Assembly (NCBI GenBank): GCA_029269725.1
Contig: JARJHS010000003.1
Location: 526,292-590,291, forward strand
DNA length: 64,000 bases
Source: Pollutibacter soli
Lineage (GTDB): Bacteria > Bacteroidota > Bacteroidia > Chitinophagales > Chitinophagaceae
Direction: 5' to 3'
Shown here: piece by piece, positions 27,029 through 35,370 of the stretch
Numbering within the stretch: the stretch's first letter is position 1
Layout of the letters: every line of letters starts with the position of its first letter
The notes under the pieces: model-generated
Seen by the model: the letters and a program-made list of their open reading frames with translations, nothing else
What the model was told of the DNA's origin: nothing
Databases searched by the model: none
Translations under genes and position numbers: made by a program

Positions 27029-27070
27029 TTCAAAATATTTCAACCCTTTCAGCCAAAATCTGGAGTAGCA

Positions 27071-28225
27071 ATGTCAAAAAGAGATTATTATGAGGTGTTA
27101 GGTGTAGGAAAATCATCATCTGCTGATGAGATTAAAAAAGCCTACAGAAAAGTGGCGATGCAGTTTCACCCTGACCGAAACCCGGGAGATAAATCTGCAG
27201 AAGAAAAATTTAAGGAAGCTGCCGAAGCATATGAGATTTTAAGCGATCCTGATAAAAAGAGTCAGTATGATCGCTTTGGTCATGCAGGCCTTGGAAACAA
27301 TGGAGGTTTTGGAGGTCATGGTATGAATGTCGATGACATTTTCAGCCAGTTCGGCGATATTTTCGGTGACGACCTGTTGGGAAATTTTTTTGGCGGTGGC
27401 GGTGGACGTGCAAGGGGCAGTCGCGGTCGTGGATCAAGAGGAACCAACCTCCGTATCAAGCTTAAGATGAATTATGAGGAGATTGCAAAGGGCGCTTCCA
27501 AAACCATCAAGGTTAAAAAATATGTGACCTGTAATACCTGCTCTGGTTCAGGTGCAAAAGATAAACATGCTGTTCAAACCTGCGGAACCTGCGGCGGCAG
27601 CGGCCAGGTAAGAAAAGTCACCAATACTTTTCTCGGTCAGATGCAGACCGTAGCCACCTGCCCGAATTGTAATGGTGAAGGAACGACCATCACCAGCAAA
27701 TGCGGTAGCTGTAAAGGTGAAGGTCGGGTATATGCTGAAGAAACTGTAACGATCGAAATCCCTGCCGGTGTTCAGGAAGGAATGCAGTTGAGTCTGAGCA
27801 ATAAAGGCAATGCTGGCGAACGTGGTGGTGCCCCCGGTGATTTAATTGTACTTATCGAGGAAGAACCTCACCCACAACTGCAGAGAGAAGGCCTGAATGT
27901 GGTTTATGATCTTCACATATCTTTTCCTGACGCTGTTTTTGGTACCAATCTCGAAGTACCCACAATTGATGGTAAAGCAAAAATCAAGATACCGGCTGGA
28001 ACTCAGAGCGGGAAAATTTTCCGTTTAAAAGGAAAAGGTTTTCCGGCAATCAACTCCTATGAAAAAGGAGATCAACTGATTCACATGAATATATGGACGC
28101 CGCAGCAGCTGAGCGATGAGGAAAAATCAGCACTGGAAAAGATGCAGTCATCAAATAATTTTCAGCCTAAACCTGAAAAAGACGAGAAAAGTTTTTTTGA
28201 TAAAGTGAAAGAAATGTTTAGTTAG
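27071..28225 (+). CDS. dnaJ: Chaperone DnaJ
   Basis: DnaJ delivers substrates to DnaK and stimulates its ATPase. The 384-residue type I protein has a J domain (about 1-70, HPD at 33-35), a Gly/Phe-rich region ([11 protein letters not shown], then [12 protein letters not shown]) and the zinc domain with four CxxCxGxG modules: [24 protein letters not shown] and CGSCKGEG. The two-part C-terminal substrate domain follows ([28 protein letters not shown]). It is complete and second in an operon after grpE. A heptamer array and a strong hairpin follow its stop. Confidence 0.97.
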   Translation: MSKRDYYEVLGVGKSSSADEIKKAYRKVAMQFHPDRNPGDKSAEEKFKEAAEAYEILSDPDKKSQYDRFGHAGLGNNGGFGGHGMNVDDIFSQFGDIFGDDLLGNFFGGGGGRARGSRGRGSRGTNLRIKLKMNYEEIAKGASKTIKVKKYVTCNTCSGSGAKDKHAVQTCGTCGGSGQVRKVTNTFLGQMQTVATCPNCNGEGTTITSKCGSCKGEGRVYAEETVTIEIPAGVQEGMQLSLSNKGNAGERGGAPGDLIVLIEEEPHPQLQREGLNVVYDLHISFPDAVFGTNLEVPTIDGKAKIKIPAGTQSGKIFRLKGKGFPAINSYEKGDQLIHMNIWTPQQLSDEEKSALEKMQSSNNFQPKPEKDEKSFFDKVKEMFS

Positions 28226-28237
28226 CACTTAATCATA

Positions 28238-28268
28238 AACGTTCGTACGTTCAAGATCATACGTTAAA
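28238..28268. repeat. Degenerate ACGTT-type array after dnaJ
   Basis: The cores acgttcgt, acgttcaa and acgttaaatg are spaced unevenly. This is the weakest member of the AACGTT group, placed 12 bases after the dnaJ stop and just before the terminator. Confidence 0.5.
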
Positions 28269-28273
28269 TGTAA

Positions 28274-28308
28274 AACGCTGTTTCAAATGAATGAAACAGC
28301 GTTTTTTA
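28274..28308 (+). terminator. Strong rho-independent terminator after dnaJ
   Basis: A 12-base stem AACGCTGTTTCA/TGAAACAGCGTT (28274-28285 with 28291-28302) with a small loop, followed by a T run. On the other strand it is followed by TTTTACATTT, so it may also end the convergent gene. Confidence 0.87.
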
Positions 28309-28338
28309 TTTATACGCAAGCGTATAAAATATCCTGCA

Positions 28339-28656
28339 TTACTGATTAACGACGATTTCACCTATATCAGTTACAGCGCCTTCTTTTACCTCAACATTAT
28401 TTTTTGCTGTGTTTTTGTAAGGAGCTTTTGCTTCGATAATGATTTGATAAGTGCCTGGTTTCGCTGTTGCGAAATTAAACTCACCATTTGTTATCGGAGC
28501 CTGCAGAGTATCACTTGCAGATAATGCCCAGGCTTTTTCAGAAGCCGTAGCAGGTGTTATTTTACCTTTGATTGATGCCGTTTGATTGATATTAAACGCC
28601 ATGAAGGTAGACGCACCAATAACCAATGCAGCAATAGCCAGTTTTACATTCTTCAT
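28339..28656 (-). CDS. Small exported carboxypeptidase-regulatory-like protein
   Basis: A 105-residue protein with a signal peptide (MKNVKLAIAALVIGASTFMA). A single beta-sandwich module follows: ASIKGKITPATASEKAW, a short strand region, GEFNFATAKPGTYQIIIEA and VEVKEGAVTDIGEIVV. The pattern resembles the carboxypeptidase-regulatory/SpaA-like fold used as a binding module in secreted proteins. There is no sorting domain or lipobox, so it is probably periplasmic. It is convergent with grpE-dnaJ and shares their terminator. Its function is unknown. Confidence 0.65.
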   Translation of the reverse strand: MKNVKLAIAALVIGASTFMAFNINQTASIKGKITPATASEKAWALSASDTLQAPITNGEFNFATAKPGTYQIIIEAKAPYKNTAKNNVEVKEGAVTDIGEIVVNQ

Positions 28657-29209
28657 AGTTGAGAAAATTTTTGAGTGATAAATAAAATAATTCTTTTTTC
28701 TTTTTAAAAATCTACATCAACAGTTATTCAACTACTATGCCAGTGAAGCCTGCAACTGTTATTGTATCGTTAACAGTTCCGGCCGAAAAATATTTTATTG
28801 TCTGATTGCGTGAAAATTTTCACCACGCATATATTCAAATCAGCACCATGAAGAGGTGTAGAGAAAATTGCACAGTGAATCAATCTAGTAACGTGTATGG
28901 TTAACCGACGATAAAAACAGGGTATATCGTCCGGTCCCGAAACGCTGATTTTTTGTTTATATCCGGTTACTGATTTGATGAACAAAATCGCTCTGAAAAC
29001 AGAGCTCCCCGGCCAATTCTAATGGAACTTTAATCGGTAAGGAATAATATCAAAAAACTTCCCGATTATGGTATTGATTCTACAAATAACGAGCATCATT
29101 TTATACTTTAGCGAAGCTTTATGCGTTTTTTCTACTGTTAATACCAGATTGATTGCCAACTGATTTAGTGTTTAGATAGTATTTTTTGGTTTTGAAGATC
29201 GTTTGCAAA
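28657..29209. other. 553-base gene-free gap with a palindrome
   Basis: This is a divergent gap between the small exported protein and the glycosyltransferase island. No supportable gene is seen. It holds a perfect 14-base palindrome GTGAAAATTTTCAC (28810-28823) inside a larger imperfect one (28808-28828), and a small GCTCTG/CAGAGC hairpin near 28990. No clean TAnnTTTG box precedes the ABC exporter; TATTTTTTGG near 29180 is one base off. Confidence 0.5.
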
Positions 29210-31042
29210 ATGGCTACCTCAATAAGTGACCGGATTAAAAAATTCAGGCGAAACCTGAACCTGACCAGGACTATAAAACTTATCTGGTCAATTGCGCCTG
29301 GGAGAACTGTCTGGGCGGTCCTGTTTATAGTTATCGAATCCGTTCTTTGGTTCGGCACGCTCTATACCCTGAAGCTACTGATAGATTCTGTAGCGCTGAA
29401 AGGGACGCAGGGCGATGATTTTTTAAGCAATACCCTGAAACTGATTTTTCTGGCAGGTATAGTTTCAGCCCTCTACAACTGCGTCAAATCTTATTCAACA
29501 TACTTATCGGAATATCTCGGAGCCAAAATCAGCCAGGCCGTGGATGACAGGATACATTCGCATACCATTAAACTGGATCTCAGCTATTATGAAAGCCCCG
29601 AATACCTGGATATACTTAAAAGGGCGAGGGAAGCGGGAAATATTCATCCTTTTGCTGTTGTAGTGAGCCTGTTTGACCTGATCCGCAATTTGCTGATGAT
29701 GCTGGCAGTAGGATCTGTGCTGATAACCATTGACTGGATGCTGATGCCATTACTTGCTGTTTTTGTGTTGCCCATATTGTTGGTCCGGATAAAATTTTCC
29801 GACAGACTATATGAATGGCAGCGCAGGCAAACCCCGCTCGAGAGAAAATCTTCTTACCTGAGCAATCTACTTACAGGAGATTCTTCGGCAAAAGAGATCA
29901 GGGCTTTCTCCCTCGGAAAATATTTGCTTGACCAATATACCAGGATCAGGCAAACATTGATCAAGGACCAGATGAAGCTGAATAAAAGAAGGACTTTTAT
30001 TGAGATGGCCACCATGGTAATGGTGACTTCTGCGTTTTATGCCATCACTGCTTATATCATTTTTGGAGCAATGAAAGGTTCGACAAGTGTCGGCGATATT
30101 GCAGTTTTTTTAGTAATATTTCCCCAGACTTTTACGATCATGCAGGCACTTGCTTCTGCAATTTCGAAATTGTACCAGGGCAATATTTATGTCGCAAATA
30201 TTTTCGAACTTTTTGATCTGCAGCCGAAGTTATTCACTCCGAAATCAACTGATCCTATTCCGGCAGAAAAAAATCTGGACGTAGAAATCAGAAATATTCA
30301 TTTCAAATATCCGCATGCCGATGCTCCTGCGTTGAGCGATGTGTCTATCCGTTTGCCCGCGGGGAAAATTGTAGCCCTCGTAGGTTTGAACGGAGCGGGT
30401 AAATCTACTTTTATAAAATTGCTTTGCAGATTATACGATCCTGTACAAGGAAGTATTACCTTAGGAGGTACAGACATCCGCAAATTCAATATCGATGAGT
30501 ACAGAAGGCAGATTAGTACTGTATTCCAGGATTTTGTTCGTTATAATGTTACTGCGCGGGATTGTATAAAGTACGGCGATATTGAAAATCCACTACGGGA
30601 AGATGAGATGCGCGAAGCCGCCATCAATTCCGGTGCAAACGAATTTATTGAACGTTTTCCCAATGGTTACGATACCATGATGGGCAGGGTATTTGACGAA
30701 GGGCACGAGGTAAGTATCGGGCAATGGCAGAAACTGGCTATTGCGCGGTCGTTTTACAGTCCTTCCCGCTTAATCATTTTTGACGAAGCCACAAGCGCAC
30801 TGGATGCTAAATCGGAGTCAGAACTTTTTCAGTCATTCAGAAAACGAATAGGTTCCAGGTCCGCCCTTGTCATAAGCCATCGCCTGTCGACAGTTAAACA
30901 CGCTGATTATATCTACGTAATGGGCGATAAAACTGTTGTTGAATCCGGAACGCACGAAGAACTCGTATCTATTGAGAATGGCGTGTATGCACGACTTTTT
31001 CAGACACATCTTGAAAAACAAATCGCAGTAGAATCAGACTGA
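29210..31042 (+). CDS. ABC exporter (fused permease-ATPase), first gene of the glycosyltransferase island
   Basis: From ATG 29210 the protein is 610 residues: an N-terminal six-helix exporter domain (about 20-320) and a C-terminal ATPase. An upstream TTG would add eight residues. Walker A is GLNGAGKST and Walker B is LIIFDEATSALD, with an SHRLSTVKHAD H-loop. The signature reads VSIGQWQK where LSGGQ is usual, close to the form in peptide and lantibiotic exporters. It probably works as a homodimer exporting a lipid, glycolipid or peptide. The four genes that follow on the same strand suggest the cargo is a glycosylated, perhaps prenylated, product. Confidence 0.88.
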   Translation: MATSISDRIKKFRRNLNLTRTIKLIWSIAPGRTVWAVLFIVIESVLWFGTLYTLKLLIDSVALKGTQGDDFLSNTLKLIFLAGIVSALYNCVKSYSTYLSEYLGAKISQAVDDRIHSHTIKLDLSYYESPEYLDILKRAREAGNIHPFAVVVSLFDLIRNLLMMLAVGSVLITIDWMLMPLLAVFVLPILLVRIKFSDRLYEWQRRQTPLERKSSYLSNLLTGDSSAKEIRAFSLGKYLLDQYTRIRQTLIKDQMKLNKRRTFIEMATMVMVTSAFYAITAYIIFGAMKGSTSVGDIAVFLVIFPQTFTIMQALASAISKLYQGNIYVANIFELFDLQPKLFTPKSTDPIPAEKNLDVEIRNIHFKYPHADAPALSDVSIRLPAGKIVALVGLNGAGKSTFIKLLCRLYDPVQGSITLGGTDIRKFNIDEYRRQISTVFQDFVRYNVTARDCIKYGDIENPLREDEMREAAINSGANEFIERFPNGYDTMMGRVFDEGHEVSIGQWQKLAIARSFYSPSRLIIFDEATSALDAKSESELFQSFRKRIGSRSALVISHRLSTVKHADYIYVMGDKTVVESGTHEELVSIENGVYARLFQTHLEKQIAVESD

Positions 31043-31067
31043 AATAAACAAGAACGGTCATTTCACT

Positions 31068-32267
31068 ATGAAGCAGGAATTAACCATCACAACAGAAAAA
31101 CTCCGGAACTTTTCCGGAGAAATTGCTATTGTGACCTGCTGTATGGATGATTGGGGTGGAAGTGAAGAACTGTGGGCCCGCAGCCTGCCCTACCTTATCG
31201 AAGAAGGAAATACGATTACCGTATACAAGGAAAATATCAATCCGGGACATCCCGAATATGTGAAGCTGACAGCCCTCGGCGTTAAGCTTCAGAATATTGA
31301 ACCAACACTGCATTCACTACCAATACGTGTCGGAAAAAAAATATCGCGAAAAATTTTGCCCTCGGCATTTAAATATAATGCCGATTCCAGTCAGGAAGTG
31401 TTTTATAACAAGCTGAAAGAGAACAAGCCCAGGCTGGTGATTATTAACCAGGGAATAAATTTCGATGGTGTTCATTTCGCAAAAGTCTGTATCGACCTTG
31501 GTATAAGATACGTTATGGTTGCTCAGAAAGCAGTGGATTTTTACTGGCCTTATTTTAAAGAGCGCGCGCTGGTCATCGATGCATACCGGCATGCAGTACA
31601 ATCGATTTTTGTGAGCAGGCATAATTTGCGTCTGACTGAAGAGCAACTGGGTATGCGTCTGAAAAATGCTGCTGTTGTTTTTAATCCTGTAAAATTTTCA
31701 AGATCGATAATACCTTATCCTTCAATTGAAAAAGGATTTAAACTGGCTTGCGTAGGCCGGTATTTTATCCTGGACAAAGGCCAGGATATTCTTATCCGGA
31801 TTTTTTCAGGAGAACGCTGGCGCAACCGGCCAGTGACAATAAGTTTTATAGGGGCAGGAAATGATAAACAAAGTCTTATTGAACTTGCACAGTTATTGAA
31901 TGTAACAAATGTTCATTTCCTGGATTATTCAACAAACATGGAAAATGTGTGGAAGGAACATCATGCACTTGTACTTCCTTCCAGGAGTGAAGGGATGCCG
32001 CTGGTGATGTTAGAGGCTATGTCAGCGGGCAGAATGGTAGTTGTATCTAATGCCGGCGGTAATACAGAAATAGTTGAAGAAGGCGTTAATGGTTTTATTG
32101 GAGCGCCTTATGAAGATAGTTTTGAAAAAGCTTTAGAAGATGCCTGGACTCGCCGAGAAGAGTGGAAGCGGCTGGGAGAAAATGCTTCATCTTTTATAAA
32201 AGAAAGAGTGCCTGCATGTCCGGAACTTGAATTTGCAAATCATTTAAAAAGGACTATACATGGATAA
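31068..32267 (+). CDS. Glycosyltransferase family 4 (GT-B)
   Basis: A 399-residue cytoplasmic GT-B enzyme. The N-terminal domain carries the DDWGGSEELWARS loop, where a GGSE sequence takes the place of the usual GGxE/GGxP acceptor loop. The C-terminal domain has the nucleotide-sugar motif EGMPLVMLEAMSAGRMVV (E-x7-E) and KGQDILIRIF. Retaining chemistry is expected for GT4; the sugar donor is not readable. It starts 26 bases after the ABC exporter and overlaps the GT2 gene by eight bases, so all three are co-transcribed. Confidence 0.87.
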   Translation: MKQELTITTEKLRNFSGEIAIVTCCMDDWGGSEELWARSLPYLIEEGNTITVYKENINPGHPEYVKLTALGVKLQNIEPTLHSLPIRVGKKISRKILPSAFKYNADSSQEVFYNKLKENKPRLVIINQGINFDGVHFAKVCIDLGIRYVMVAQKAVDFYWPYFKERALVIDAYRHAVQSIFVSRHNLRLTEEQLGMRLKNAAVVFNPVKFSRSIIPYPSIEKGFKLACVGRYFILDKGQDILIRIFSGERWRNRPVTISFIGAGNDKQSLIELAQLLNVTNVHFLDYSTNMENVWKEHHALVLPSRSEGMPLVMLEAMSAGRMVVVSNAGGNTEIVEEGVNGFIGAPYEDSFEKALEDAWTRREEWKRLGENASSFIKERVPACPELEFANHLKRTIHG

Positions 32268-33279
32268 ATTTCCATTGGTTAGTGTGATCATTCCGACGTA
32301 CAACCGGATACGAAAGGTTGGGAATGCGATTGAAAGTGCCCTGAAGCAGACCTATCCAAACATCGAAATAATTGTTGTTGACGATGGATCTGAAGATGGT
32401 ACTCCTGCCCTGATGAAAAAATTTCCGGGAGTTCAATATATAATCCAGGAGCATGCAGGGCAGGCGGCCGCAAGAAACAATGGATTGAGAAGAGCGAAAG
32501 GAACTTACATCGCTTCATTGGATTCCGATGATACCTGGAACCCAACGTTTATTGAAAACTGTGTTGAATGTATCGAGAATAATAATCTTGATTTTGTCTT
32601 TACCAACTGGCAACATGATGATGGTAACGGGGAGTATGTTGATCCGTTCAGTACATACAAATTTTTCAAACCTTATCTTGTCGACAGAGACCAGCCATGG
32701 AACATACTCGATGACGAGGAATTGAGATCGCTTTATATAAGCGGATGTCCTTCTCCTTCATCTTCGTTGCTGATTCGTCGCACTTCGATAGTTTCCGAAT
32801 GGAACGCGAATCTGAAAATTGCTGACGACTGGTGCGTGCTGCTGGATATCATCTTCGCCAAAAAATGTCGCGCAGCATATTCTAAAAAGAAACTCTGGGT
32901 TAAAAACCAGGATGGAACAAATATTCATGATGGTCGTCATGAAAATGAATTACTGCAACACCTTTATGTACATGATATGGAGATTATGTACAACCGCCAT
33001 AAAAAAGGTTTGAAGAAAAGTGAAATCCAGGTATATAAGGAGTCTGTAACCTATTACCTGACAATGTATGCATTGCAAAGGCTTACCATCTACAAAGATC
33101 CTAAAACCTTTGTGGCGCCGATGCGTAAGGCGTTTATGACAAATCCAAAACAGGTTGTCTCCCTGTTATGGTGGGAATTTAAAACAAGAAGTCAGAAGAA
33201 ACTGGCCCGTCTAATACAGCCATCGTCTACACCTTCGGTAAAGCCTGACCCGACAAAGAATGCAAGCAGTATTTCCTGA
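32260..33279 (+). CDS. Glycosyltransferase family 2 (GT-A)
   Basis: A 339-residue inverting GT-A enzyme. The opening PLVSVIIPTYNRIRKVGNAI, the IIVVDDGSEDGTP nucleotide motif and the metal-binding DSDD (IASLDSDDTWNP) identify the family. A catalytic-base region near ADDWCVL follows. The C-terminus has no strongly hydrophobic helix, so it is soluble or peripheral. It overlaps the GT4 gene by eight bases and precedes the UbiA-type gene by 22, which fits stepwise assembly of a saccharide. Confidence 0.88.
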   Translation: MDKFPLVSVIIPTYNRIRKVGNAIESALKQTYPNIEIIVVDDGSEDGTPALMKKFPGVQYIIQEHAGQAAARNNGLRRAKGTYIASLDSDDTWNPTFIENCVECIENNNLDFVFTNWQHDDGNGEYVDPFSTYKFFKPYLVDRDQPWNILDDEELRSLYISGCPSPSSSLLIRRTSIVSEWNANLKIADDWCVLLDIIFAKKCRAAYSKKKLWVKNQDGTNIHDGRHENELLQHLYVHDMEIMYNRHKKGLKKSEIQVYKESVTYYLTMYALQRLTIYKDPKTFVAPMRKAFMTNPKQVVSLLWWEFKTRSQKKLARLIQPSSTPSVKPDPTKNASSIS

Positions 33280-33301
33280 TTTGTAACATCATTCTAAAAA
33301 A

Positions 33302-34318
33302 ATGAATATCCGATCAGCATTAAGAGCAGGTGAATGGTGGGAGTATAAACTTGTTCCCATTCTCACTGTGGGTTATATGACTGCGTTGAAAGCAGGAAAT
33401 AATCTGCTGCCCACCTCGCTCTGGATCGTGTTCGTTTTTTTCTCACTGATCGTTGGCGCCAGTTACGTAAGCCTGATAAATGATATTACCGACATCGAAG
33501 AGGATCGTGCGGCTGGAAAAAAGAACAGAATGGCCGCAATGAAACCGGCAGTCCGACTTGTATTCCCGGCAATGATGGTCCTCAGCGGAGTGGGGTTTGG
33601 ATATTTTTATTCAGCTCATTTACTTTCCGTGTTATTATATCTCGCTTCATGGATCGTATTCAGTTGCTATTCCATTCCTCCGGTAAGATTGAAAACCCGC
33701 GGCATCTGGGGTGTGTTTGCCGATGGAACTGCATCTCAATTTTTTCCAAGCCTGTTAATGGTATCTTTTATCAGTTTTAAAACCGGGCAGCCTGTTAACT
33801 TCATGTGGTTTTGTGCGGTGGGTGGCTGGTCTTTCGCATTGGGATTACGCGGAATTCTGTGGCACCAGTTTCACGATCTTCAGAATGATAAAAAAATCGG
33901 AATAAACACATTTGCTGTCAGAACAAACGAGTCTACTATTCGCTTGCTTGGTCGCCTCCTGATCATGATCGAACTAGTGAGCTTATTTCTTATGCTCTAT
34001 TACTTCAATGCAATGTTACCTCTCATCGCTCTTGCATTGTACCTGATTAATATCGCCGTTACGTACAGACTCAGAAGAATAACCCAGGTGATTATAAAAC
34101 CATCAGGGTTTGAAGAATACAGGATTTTTATGTCAGAATTCTATATTGTTTTCCTCCCGCTTTCAGTTTTGATTGATGCGGGAATACAATATCCTGGGAA
34201 CTGGATTATACTGGCCATCCATCTGATTTTATTTCCGGCGAATCTGTACAAAACCATTGCAAATGGAATTGGTATTATTCAGTCGGTGTTGATCAAACTA
34301 AAACCAGGAAGAAATTGA
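33302..34318 (+). CDS. UbiA-family prenyltransferase (membrane)
   Basis: A 338-residue integral membrane protein with eight or nine helices. Both Asp-rich motifs of the UbiA superfamily are present: NDITDIEED near residue 60 and DLQNDKKIGINTFAV near 197. After the first motif comes RAAGKKNRM, where quinone-pathway UbiA proteins have a K-R-P-I/L stretch, so a quinone role is not the obvious reading. UbiA relatives also move prenyl groups to sugars or phosphoribose to prenyl phosphate. Between two glycosyltransferases and a methyltransferase, a lipid-carrier or prenyl-glycoconjugate step is the best inference. The substrate is unknown. Confidence 0.82.
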   Translation: MNIRSALRAGEWWEYKLVPILTVGYMTALKAGNNLLPTSLWIVFVFFSLIVGASYVSLINDITDIEEDRAAGKKNRMAAMKPAVRLVFPAMMVLSGVGFGYFYSAHLLSVLLYLASWIVFSCYSIPPVRLKTRGIWGVFADGTASQFFPSLLMVSFISFKTGQPVNFMWFCAVGGWSFALGLRGILWHQFHDLQNDKKIGINTFAVRTNESTIRLLGRLLIMIELVSLFLMLYYFNAMLPLIALALYLINIAVTYRLRRITQVIIKPSGFEEYRIFMSEFYIVFLPLSVLIDAGIQYPGNWIILAIHLILFPANLYKTIANGIGIIQSVLIKLKPGRN

Positions 34319-34434
34319 TTGCAGACTTTTTACCTGCAACAGGAGCTGCAGAGAAATAATTATAAAAACTGTCATTCGTTATACTGCAGAATATCTGTTA
34401 AAGATGATATGGCTGCAGAAAAAATATACAACCC

Positions 34435-35361
34435 ATGCCCAAAAAGGAATTTCCATATAATGATAAGTATGCTTCTGTTTATGACAGCATATGGATCACC
34501 AATGATTTTATTGGTGGAGAGGTACAGCACAACGTAAACAAGGTTGGAGAAATTCTGACAAAAGATATGAAGTGGCTGGACTGCGGTTGCGGTACCGGGT
34601 ACCTCTTAAGTAAATTCCCGGGCTACCAGCGTGCCGGTTTTGATCTCACACCCGCCATGCTGAACCAGGCTGGACAGGTTAATAAAGACCTGCTATTTCT
34701 CAGGCAAAAAAATATCCTGGAGGATGAACCGGAATGGCATAATCAATGGGATCTGATTACATGTACCGGGCAGCCCTGGAGTTACCTCGATACCATCCAT
34801 GATATTGAAAAAGTAGCTGGTCACCTGGCCGCATACACGAAAAAAGGCGGCACCTGTATGATTGCCATCATTGATATCGCTGATTATATTAAGGCACCCA
34901 ATTATCATTCATTTCATTACTATCATGATATTCCGGTCAATGTTCCGGTGATCACGAGTATTATATGGGACCTCAAAGAAGAGGATGCCTATCACCAGGC
35001 AATCATATTCCCCAGCGCAGATCAGTGGATAAGATGGATGGGAAAGTATTTCAAAAAGATTGAAGTCTCATATTATGCATTACCCTCTCCGCCGATTTAT
35101 GTTCCAAGGAAGGTTTTGATTTGTACAGAAAAAAGGGAGCCTGGTGATGATACTCCGGTGGAAGTACATAACCCGCCGTTTGTTTTAACCGATGATAAAA
35201 AAATTCGTTATCTCACAAAAAGTGAAATCGAAAAACGGTTTACTTTTCCCGGGATAAATCCGAGAGTAATTGATCTGCCACTCTCCTATTTCCTGGAACG
35301 AATGAAACCCTGGCAGGTTTCCTTCTGGAAAAGAATCGTCAAAAAGTTAATAGGGAAATAA
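34435..35361 (+). CDS. SAM-dependent class I methyltransferase, last gene of the island
   Basis: The ATG at 34435 gives 308 residues. Motif I is WLDCGCGTGYLLSKFPGYQR, followed by the acidic strand AGFDLTPAML and a motif IV region WDLITCTGQPWSYLD. The C-terminal third (about 205-308) does not match anything I recognise and includes two Pro-rich segments. No export signal is present. The 116 bases after the UbiA gene hold no other gene. It likely methylates a sugar or lipid head group made by the preceding genes. It is convergent with the VWA gene, nine bases away. Confidence 0.82.
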   Translation: MPKKEFPYNDKYASVYDSIWITNDFIGGEVQHNVNKVGEILTKDMKWLDCGCGTGYLLSKFPGYQRAGFDLTPAMLNQAGQVNKDLLFLRQKNILEDEPEWHNQWDLITCTGQPWSYLDTIHDIEKVAGHLAAYTKKGGTCMIAIIDIADYIKAPNYHSFHYYHDIPVNVPVITSIIWDLKEEDAYHQAIIFPSADQWIRWMGKYFKKIEVSYYALPSPPIYVPRKVLICTEKREPGDDTPVEVHNPPFVLTDDKKIRYLTKSEIEKRFTFPGINPRVIDLPLSYFLERMKPWQVSFWKRIVKKLIGK

Positions 35362-35370
35362 AAGCACAGC

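Noticed and set aside
28770-28985. Minus-strand open frame of 71 codons in the 28.7-29.2 kb gap
   Set aside because: It has no recognisable domain, signal peptide or promoter, and its composition is like that of non-coding DNA.
28984-29010. GCTCTG/CAGAGC hairpin as a terminator
   Set aside because: No gene ends nearby on either strand and no clear T run follows on the plus strand.
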